The position numbers were made by a program, and so were the translations under genes. The notes beneath the pieces were generated by a model. That model worked only from the letters and a program-made list of their open reading frames with translations, ran no database searches and was not told where the DNA came from. From NCBI GenBank assembly GCA_034359265.1, contig CP136891.1:9810501-9874500 (forward strand): DNA of 64,000 nucleotides. The letters are read 5' to 3'. Shown here one piece after another: positions 56,027 to 64,000 of this stretch. The DNA is from Canna indica (lineage: Eukaryota; Streptophyta; Magnoliopsida; Zingiberales; Cannaceae). Numbering within the stretch: position 1 is the stretch's first letter; each line of letters begins with the position of its first letter.

Positions 56027-59000
56027 ATGGATGCGGCCGAGGTAGAGGGGAGTCTATTCATTGCCGGTGACGCAAAGGTATTCTTTTTTCACGAGTCTGC
56101 TTTCAGGTGATTTGATTTTGGATATGGTTTAAACGAAAATGAGAGTTGGAGGAACATGGATTGAGAAACACTGTATAACGATCGATTCAGTCTTGCTTTG
56201 GCTGTTGTTTTAGGCCAAGTTTTCTTTGATTGGTAAAAACATTCTCTTTGATGTTTTGTGAAATAAAAACTTCACGTTCTCTATTGCAATGCCAACCTAA
56301 GAATATTTTTTGCTGAAAAAGTAACTACAATTAGTAATGACTAATGATTGTTATTTGTTTTATCCAAGAATGCTCTAAGAACCTATTTGCTCTTCTGAAA
56401 AATAGGCCATTTTATTAACTGGGCAGAGGGGAAAAGGGGAAGTCTGTCTTAATCTCAACCTTAACTTTGTGGCCAAATTTGATAGCTAAAAATTATTAAC
56501 TTTGTAAATGAGATCATTGGAAAAATAGTCTTTATTGGATTTATGGTACTAACTCGCTTTATGTTTAAGCAGGTACATGGAGGGATGTTTAGGTTACTTC
56601 ATTCAATTGTTTGTAAGGTGTTGGAGGTCTTTCCATTCATAGAAGCAGCCAGACCCAGAAGTAAGTCTGGCATACAGGCGCTGTGTTCATTGCATGTTGC
56701 TCTTGACAAAGCCAAAAGCCTTCTCCAGCATTGCTCAGATTGTAGCAAGCTTTACTTGGTGAGTTTCTTCTCAAATATGTTGTTATCTACATTTTTTAAT
56801 TGTTTTTTTCCGTTTCTGTTGGTTCTTTCCAAATAATATAGCAAACATCATTATATGTTTCTGGCAATAACTCCATTTTTGATCAATTGTGGAAATTTGT
56901 ACAAGAAGTAATTAATGGTCATTGAAGTTGTTGACTTTTTGTCACAAAAGGACCTATTGCTCTGATAGTCTTAATTTGCTCAACATATCATCATTAATAA
57001 GCAATAGGAACTAGCTCAACTTCATACTTTGATATGTGTTCCATATTCTCTACAAGTTGCATTACATATTTGCTTGACTTAATGAATGCTCTTCTGTATT
57101 CCTTCTTGTTCCTTCATGATCTGATAATGGTTGCTTAAAAAAATAATCTTGGTACCATAAAGCTGCTTTTAAGAAACTGGAAATGGATTTGGAGTATTGG
57201 ACTTATTTTTCTCCCTGACGATGCGTAATCAGAATGAAGCACTAAACTTAATGGAATTTTGAAGGATGACGAATGTCCATCCAATATAATATTTAATGAC
57301 ACTGTTATATCTTACAGTTGTTTATGATAGGCATGCTTCGTTTTTCTTAGGTGATAACCGGAGACTCCATTTTAATAAAGTTTGAAAAGGCAAAGTGTGC
57401 TCTTCAAGAAAGTCTTCGACGCGTTGAAGAAATAGTCCCCGAACCTATTAGTTGTCAGGTGTGTTTTTATGAATTTTTGCACTTTGCTTTGCTACTGCAA
57501 TCTCATTGCCAAAGTATTTCAAATTTTTTACTACACTAATTTCCTACTTTCCTATGTCCATTTTGCTAATGGATTGTATTTTTTTTCTTCTCTACCAGAT
57601 CACTGAAATTATTGGTGAACTAGAAGAAACTATGTTTGAACTGGATCAGTCAGAGAAGCAGGCAGGTGATGGATTGATTTCATTGCTTCAGAAAGACAGT
57701 AAATTCAAAAATAGTTTGACTGACAGTGAAGAGCTTGAAGTGTTTCATCAAGCTGCTTTAAGGCTAGGGATTACTTCTTCCCGTGCAGCACTGACTGAAA
57801 GGAGAGCTCTGAAGAAGCTTATTGAAAGAGCTCGTGCACAAGAAGACAAAATGAAAGATTCCATTTTATCGTACTTATATCATCTCATGAGAAAGTACTC
57901 AAAGCTTTTCAGAAGTGAGTATGCTGATGATACTGATTCCCAAGGATCAACTCCACACTCACCCACCATATTAGGATTTGAAGAGGTGGTCTCCAGTCCA
58001 CATAGGAATAGCCACTCATTTGATAGAAGCAGTCAGATGCTTGATAGACAACTATCTAAGTTACGCTCTTTCAATTTCAAACATAATGGAAGAATCTCAG
58101 GAAATATGCCAATCCCTCCTGAAGAATTCATATGCCCCATCTCCTTGCAGCTCATGTTCGATCCTGTCATTATTTCATCTGGACAGACCTATGAGCGTCT
58201 CTGCATTGAAAAATGGTTTAATGATGACCATAGTACCTGTCCAAAAACTCAGCAGCAGCTATCACATTTGTGCTTAACTCCCAATTATTGTGTTAAAGGG
58301 TTGATTGCTAGTTGGTGTGAACAGAATGGATTTCCCATTCCAAATGGTCCACCGGAGTCCCTTGATGCCAACTATTGGAGGCTGGCCTTCTCGCAATGTG
58401 AATCGATGGATTCAGGTTCCTTTGACTGTACAAACTCTTGCAACTTGAAGAACTCAGGTTCCTTTGCCTGTACAAACTCTTGCAACTTGAAGAACGTTAA
58501 CATTGCTCCTTTGGAAGAGAGTGGAATAAGGGAGGAACTCACAGAAAATGATGTGGAAGCTTTAGACAACTACTATCAGGGTTGTGGAGTAGATGAGTAC
58601 CAAAGATATCGAAATCTGCTGTCTGCATTTCATGAGGCCAGAAGTGCACAGAAGAAATTTAAAGTGGTAGAGCAAATCAGGTATCTGCTGAAGGAAGATG
58701 AAGAAGCAAGGATCTTCATGGGGGCTAATGGGGTTATGGAAGTGCTTATTCAGTTTCTGAGGATGGCTATTTATAATGGTGATGAGAAGGCTCAGGAAAC
58801 AAGTGCCATGGCCCTTTTCAATCTTGCAGTCAATAACAATAGGTACTAAGCATTATTTCATTATTGATTGATACCAAATTAGGCAACATTATGCTATTAT
58901 GGTTCAAAATAACTTGCATAATGTAGTTGATGCCAAGGTTTAAAATCTCGGTACCGGTACCGATTTCGGTCACCGGCCGAAACCGGTACCGTACCGTACC

Positions 59001-60727
59001 GTACCGACACACGGTACGGTGCGGTACGGAAAATAGCATACCGTTTTTTTTTAAGAGTTAGATATAACTCTATAATACATAATTGATGAATAAATGCTTA
59101 AAATTAATATTCAAATGTCAAATACATGAATACAATGTTTAAAAGCTATTTGGTACTGTATTAGGATTTTCCACAGATACAAGAGAATTACATTAGAATT
59201 AATATAGGGCGACACATGGTATTCATCATCTTAGTTGATGTTGCGCTACGTCTTATGTTGCGCTACGCAGAGTCTTCGGCGGTCCCGCTAGCCGGTTAGC
59301 GGGTGGGGGTCAAGGGGGTAGCGCCCCCTGCCAGGGGTGTGGGGCGGAGCCCCCGGAAATTTTTTAGACCCTTTGGGTTGTGGGATTGTGTCGCCCTATA
59401 TTAATTCTAATGTAATTCTCTTGTATATGTGAAAAATCCTAATACAGTACCAAATAACTTTTAAACATTGTATTCATGTATTTGACATTTGAATATTGAT
59501 TTTAAGCATTTATTCATCAATTATGTATTATTAGAGTTATTTCTAACTCTAAAAAAAACCGATATCGCGTCATACCGGGCGGTATGATACATATACCGCC
59601 CGGTATTACCATATATACCCGGTATTTTCAAATACCGGGTATATCGAATACCGGAATCCCCAAAAATTGGTAAATACCGGAATCCCCAAAAACCGGTAAA
59701 TACCGGGCTTACCGTACCGTTTCGGCCGATTTTTTAAACCATGGTTGATGCATTGGGCATTCACTAACTTTGGTTAAGTTGAATTTCCCTCGGTATCTGG
59801 TTCAGTGCAGAGTTTGTTTGGACCTAGATTGCTGGAATTATGCCACAGATACTTTGTTATCATCTAATTTTGGCTATACTCAGAATTGCCAAGCACTCAT
59901 AGTATTTTTCTTGTGTTAGGAACAAGGAAATGCTCATAACAGCTGGGTTCATACCATTACTGGAGCAAATGTTCTTGAATTCCAAAATGTACCAATGTGT
60001 AGCAGCCCTCTACCTCAACCTCTCCTGTTTAAATGAGGCCAAGCCTGCTATTGGCTCAAGCAAAGCTGTTCCTTTCCTGATCCAGCTTCTCCAAGATGAC
60101 AGAATTGATGGAAGCACCTGCAAGCATGATGCACTCTACACCTTGTACAACCTTTCCACACATCCACCCAACATCAGTTCTCTCGTATCATCAGGCATCA
60201 TTGATAGTCTCCATCCTCTCCTTGGATTGCCTTCCACCCCGGACGGCATAATGTGGGCTGAGAAAGCCCTGGCTGTCTTGATAAACTTAGCTTCAAGCCA
60301 GGTGGCAAGGATGGAAATTGTGGCGACCCCAGGTATCTTCTCCGGTCTCGCGGGAGTCTTGGACTTTGGTGAGCCCACAGAGCAAGAACAGGCTGTGTCT
60401 TGTCTATTGATTCTATGCACCTCTGATGAGAGATGCAGTCAAATGGTCTTGCAAGAGGGGGTGATACCGTCCCTTGTATCCATATCCGTGAATGGGACGA
60501 CGAAAGGCAAGGAGAAGGCGGAGAAGCTGTTGAAGTTGTTCAGGGAACAACGCCAGCAAGAGCCTGCTCCCCTCAAGCAACAACAGCAGCAACACCATAT
60601 AGAGAGCAACGGTGGTCGTCAGGCAACTGTAGAGTCGAAGAAATTTTGTAAATCCAGGTCGAAGAAGCTCGGTCGGACACTAAGTTCGCTATGGAAGAAC
60701 AAAAGTTTTTCCATATACCAGTGCTGA
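56027..60727 (+). CDS. U-box/armadillo E3 ubiquitin ligase, PUB45/PUB6/PUB7 type
   Basis: Five coding exons, 56027-56077, 56573-56758, 57351-57458, 57599-58842 and 59920-60727, join in phase to 798 aa. An N-terminal UND-type helical domain (about 1-230; [39 protein letters not shown]) precedes the U-box (about 287-360; [34 protein letters not shown]). Armadillo repeats (about 480-740; [59 protein letters not shown]) and a Lys/Arg-rich tail follow. PUB ARM proteins transfer ubiquitin with E2 enzymes, the ARM repeats binding substrate, and relatives act in defence and stress signalling. A 14-residue tandem duplication (about 387-414) lies between U-box and ARM region. The last intron carries a hAT-like element. 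Family assignment is secure, the exact paralogue not. Confidence 0.93.
58412..58495 (+). repeat. 42-bp in-frame tandem duplication in the U-box gene
   Basis: Two consecutive 42-bp units (58412-58453 and 58454-58495) differ at a single base and encode [14 protein letters not shown] and [14 protein letters not shown]. They lie in the linker between U-box and ARM repeats. Confidence 0.95.
58926..58933. repeat. 8-bp target duplication of hAT-like copy 2 (left)
   Basis: GTTGATGC, identical to 59744-59751. Confidence 0.85.
58934..59743. mobile_element. GTACCG-rich hAT-like element, copy 2, with internal foldback
   Basis: An 810-bp element with ends CAAGGTTTAAAATCTCGG and TTTTTTAAACCATG and a perfect 8-bp duplication, GTTGATGC. 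The outer parts match copy 1 at 35098: GGTACCGGTACC at the left, and CCGGGCGGTAT, AAATACCGGGTATATCG and CCGGTAAATACCGGGCTTACCGTACC-type sequence at the right. The centre (59046-59557) is a separate long inverted repeat absent from copy 1. It sits in the last intron of the U-box gene. Confidence 0.85.
59046..59557. repeat. Inverted repeat with ~170-bp arms and GC-rich core
   Basis: Left arm 59046-59216 and right arm 59387-59557 are near-perfect inverted copies (for example AGAATTAATATAGGGCGACACA against its complement, and TCTAATACATAATTGATGAA-type outer ends). The 170-bp core is strongly GC-rich and itself holds small hairpins: CCCGCTAGCCGGTTAGCGGG, GGGGGTAGCGCCCCC and GGGGCGGAGCCCC. No open frame of note. 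Confidence 0.9.
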
Positions 60728-61379
60728 TGATTTCAGTCATTTGCCATGTAAATTTGTCTGTATTTTTTTTTCCTTTTCTCTCCTTTCTTTTTTCGTTCTA
60801 ATTTCTTTATCTTTTCACTCAAGGGTAATGTGGCATTTTCCCTTTGCCTCCCTGAATAGAAAAGATGTACAGGCTTTAAATGCTAATTTATGTCCCTGTC
60901 TTTTTTCTCCTTTTTCAACCAGTAGAGAAACTAGTTGGATAATTGAGTTCAGGTCAGAACAGAAGACTTTTCCTCCTTTCTTTCAGCACAAATCATTTGG
61001 TCCTCATCTTACAACTTAACTCATGGTGGTGTTGTTGTAGGATAAAATAGCTTGTGTTTTCTGATGTGGAGCATATAAAAATGGATGGTTACTAGTATGT
61101 GCAGAAGTCATTCAGTGTGCCTGCAATCAATAAATTCTAGATAGAGAATTAGCTATAATTCTTACTCTCCCAAATGAAAGCTCAAAGGAAGAAATGTTAT
61201 CTAACACTAGTCAAAGCAAACTAAAACTGAACTTTAAGCATCGGATATCATGTAAAAAAACGTAGTAGTTTCTCAAAATCATAACAACTTTATTGAAGAT
61301 TCTCTAAATCATATTATGGAAGTTAAAATTTCTAAAATCAAAATCATATTTCTTAAATGAAATTAAATTTTCTTCGGTT
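60728..61379 (+). other. 3'-UTR and flank of the U-box gene
   Basis: T-rich presumed 3'-UTR without a second gene. The open frame at 60741-61019 is not supported. Confidence 0.4.
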
Positions 61380-62115
61380 TCTAAATATAGTTCTTTTCAT
61401 TTTACTATTTAAAGATTTTTGTTCAAAAGTTTTTAAGTGATTCAAAATGAAATATTTTTTTATTATGTATAACATGAATTTGTTTTAGCCATTCATATTA
61501 GTATATTTAGTGTTTCTTTAGTGGCCATTTGGCCAAATGCTATTTTAGTAATTAAAATTATTGTTTCCTTGATTTTTTAAAATCAAGAAACAAGTTACTT
61601 GTACACCGTAAATATAATTTTTTGTCACAAATACTTCAAAAACAATTTATTACTTTAGAATTATAGACATTTTGGTCACTAAAATATTATCTAGCTACTA
61701 AAAAACACTAAAATACTGATATAGTTTATTAAAATCAAAATCATATAACACATAATAAAAAATCTCAATCTGAGCGATTTTTGCTCAGGAGTCTTTAAGT
61801 GCCTAAAAAATCAAAGAACTAACTATCTGTACTCCCCAACATGATTTTCTATCACAAATAACTCAAAAACAACATATTTTTTAAATATAGACATTTTAGT
61901 TATTTAAAGACTTTTGAAATGACTTAAAAGATTGTTATTCAAAATTCTTTGTGTTTAAAGAACTAAGAAAGTAGTAATTTTAGTTACTAAAATAGTATTT
62001 GACCACTAAATCCTAAAATACTGATATGAATTATTGAAAATAAATTTATGTTATGTATAATAAAAATAATATTTCACTTTGAACCATTTAAAGACTCTCC
62101 AGAGCTTTTAAGCGG
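61380..62115. repeat. Foldback with an extra third arm
   Basis: The stretch 61400-61580 matches the reverse complement of 61660-61830 (shared TATTTAAAGA/TCTTTAAGTG ends, TTTTATTATGT, ATTTAGTGTTT and ATTTTAG blocks). A further copy of the right arm follows at about 61900-62115 in the same orientation as the first right arm. No coding sequence. The three-arm layout suggests a tandem or nested event in a foldback element. Confidence 0.55.
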
Positions 62116-63934
62116 TGAAAGGGAGAGAATTATTTCTAGAAATGGAAGAAAGTCTAATTTCCATGACATTTGGGTGCGGTTATTATTTTGAGAATTTTAC
62201 TTTAATGATTTTGAAAAATTGTTCTATATATACAAAAAGCACATCCTTTCTAATTCTTCAAGTCTTTTTTCATAATTAATGCTTAAACCAGATATGTCCT
62301 GTCGACAGCAGAACACATCCACTTAAAAAACTAAATGATATCTTCATTAATTGCTCATTAAACTATCTTCAATGAATGTGTTTTCCATGACAAGTTGCTA
62401 TCATAGACCCAGTTCGATGGATCCACATTATCCAAATCCAGATACATGTATGTAGTAGTACCATTTCATTGTTAATAATATTGTAGGACATTCTGTCCTC
62501 CATCTACTTAAAAGTTGGAACTGTTATTGAATTCACCACCCAGTCCAAGATGATGATCAGGATGGCAGCATCACAATGAATAAAAGAGTATTAAGAATTC
62601 AAAGACAGGAACTGCACAAGTTAAGGCCAAGCTTTAGTTGATGACTTTCCTATGTTGTCATTCTCCACAAATTAAGTCAACAATTATCTTAGCTCATGAT
62701 GTGTGCATGGAATATATGCAATGCGGCTTGGCTTGCTTCCTCTGCCTTTTCCAATCAGCAACATCCAAGAGATTGCATTGTGGTCCTCTAATTAAGCACA
62801 GGAAAAGACTTCTCTTGGAAAAGTAACATGATTAGGTTTGTGAAAGATTGGCAACTTAAATCTATCTATCTATCTATCTATCTATCTGTAAAATAGAATA
62901 AGATCTTTCAATGTCCTTGTTTTTGTTCTTCTGCCTGGAATTTCTTGATGTCAGAAATGGATTTATCAAGGAAAAGTGCAAGTGTCAGCAACTCGATCTG
63001 CATGTGGAAATAAGAGGTCAAAAAAGGCAGAAAAGCTCATCTTTTGGTAGTTTGATAGTGTGTGTGTGTGTATACATGTATCCTAATTTAACAAGAAAGC
63101 TGCTGATGGATTACTTAGTGAAAAGTGGATATGGATTTGAAGAACTGTAAGCAGATGGTGTAGCAGTGTCAATTATATATCAGCAAAGATGTCAGTCTTA
63201 GATTCCCATCCATTATCTGATATAAGAGTAGTTAATCCTGATCAAAGAGAATCAAGTTCTTGATTAAAGAGGTAATCTTGAAGGGAGGAAGAAGCCAAGA
63301 AGCAAGATGGGAGGAGTTAATCTTTAGGCAAAAGAGGAACAATGGGAAGAAGCCAAGAAGGAAGGAAGAAAGAAATAAGCCATGTTGAACACATTGTAGC
63401 CCCAAATGGACTTGTTTTTTTTATCCTGAAAAGAAAGGTTGATGTGGAAAATGGAGATTGAGCATATTGTCATGATTTCAAGATTCTAATTGAAGAGTCT
63501 TAATTTACATGCAGATCTGCTTCTTCCATGAACTGAGACTAATAAAGGAAAGGGAGTGTATTGTGGTTGCTGATTATTTTTGAGACAACTTGCATCATTT
63601 TTGTTTCTGTCATATGTTATCTAGCTTTTTTGTTGTAGCTTCAATAATAACAAATACATGTACTTTTCCATACTAGCAAGTAAACTAGTTGAACTGGAAG
63701 CTCAATAATTTCCACATTTCAATTATCTAATTTTCATAATTATTTTGACAGGGATGAAAAATATAATATTAATTAAATAAATATATATTCTTATATAAGA
63801 ATTCAAAATTTAATATGTTTAATATATGAAGAAGACAACCATTTTCTGCATCCATGGATGACCATGGATTGGGCACTTAGGTTTTACACTCCTGCTCAAT
63901 ACCTAAACCAGTAGTGTAAAGGTGGGAACCCAAT
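62116..63934. other. Intergenic DNA at the right side
   Basis: AT-rich sequence with a (TCTA)n microsatellite and a short (GT)n run near 63058-63070. The open frame at 62911-63150 has no recognisable domain. Confidence 0.4.
62861..62887. repeat. (TCTA)n microsatellite
   Basis: Nearly seven uninterrupted TCTA units. Confidence 0.9.
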
Positions 63935-64000
63935 TAGGGTTGATAATTTTATCTGCATTTGCCGAATAAAAATCGCATCAGCACCATATCTGATCCATAT
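63935..64000. mobile_element. Left end of a hAT-like element (TAGGG family), cut by the window edge
   Basis: TAGGGTTGATAATTTTATC and the following GCATCAGCACCATATCTGATC align with the right terminus of the element at 51674-52185 read in reverse complement (TAGGGGTGACAATTTTATC). Flanking octamer AACCCAAT (63927-63934) should recur beyond the window. Confidence 0.6.

Overview
This window is nuclear DNA of a flowering plant. It holds split genes with GT-AG introns, 5'-UTR introns, AT-rich intergenic DNA, Copia, TRIM, LINE, hAT, CACTA-like and Mutator-like repeats, and protein families whose architecture is plant-specific. A monocot is my guess from the intronless, very GC-rich NHL-type gene beside AT-rich genes, but this is weak evidence and I cannot name a species.

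Seven protein-coding genes can be supported. (1) An intronless NDR1/HIN1-like (LEA_2) membrane protein, 3386-4078 (+). (2) A Mn-dependent ADP-ribose/CDP-alcohol diphosphatase, CDS 7946-8902 (+), with a 5'-UTR intron. (3) A DUF707 protein, 14 coding exons, 13448-18990 (+), 399 aa. (4) A small secreted, two-cysteine peptide precursor, 20022-20342 (+), possibly of the CTNIP/SCREW phytocytokine type. (5) An adenylate kinase 7-like organellar protein, 4 exons, 24607-21682 (-), 294 aa, with a degenerate P-loop. (6) A 17-exon organellar ribonuclease J with a C-terminal GT-1/Myb-like domain, 39527-26820 (-), 883 aa. (7) A PUB45-type U-box/armadillo E3 ligase, 5 coding exons, 56027-60727 (+), 798 aa. 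The exon models were built by hand from splice sites and reading phase. Every junction keeps frame, and the protein lengths fit their families.

The rest is layered repeats. 1.4-2.0 kb: a large foldback. 4.7-5.8 kb: two MITEs, one split by a CACTA-like element. 9.4-11.05 kb: a 5'-truncated LINE with a perfect 14-bp target duplication. 11.6-12.1 kb: a long-TIR MITE. 15.15-15.70 kb: a tandem TRIM retrotransposon in a DUF707 intron. 24.83-25.58 kb: a second truncated LINE with a 16-bp target duplication, just upstream of the adenylate kinase gene. 41.5-42.9 kb: a Mutator-like element with roughly 100-bp TIRs. 43.35-43.8 kb: a foldback. 46.1-51.0 kb: a gag-protease-only Copia element containing a nested solo LTR rich in GTCGAC palindromes. 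51.7-52.2 kb and the right window edge: a hAT-like family.

The most striking find is a GTACCG-rich, hAT-like element family. It has two copies, one in an intron of the RNase J gene and one in the last intron of the U-box gene, each flanked by a perfect 8-bp target duplication. The second copy carries a foldback of its own with arms of about 170 bp and a GC-rich core.

The genes do not form a pathway. Two (adenylate kinase 7-like, RNase J) are nuclear genes for organellar proteins. Three (NHL, secreted peptide, U-box) belong to families often linked to immunity or stress, which does not show co-function here.
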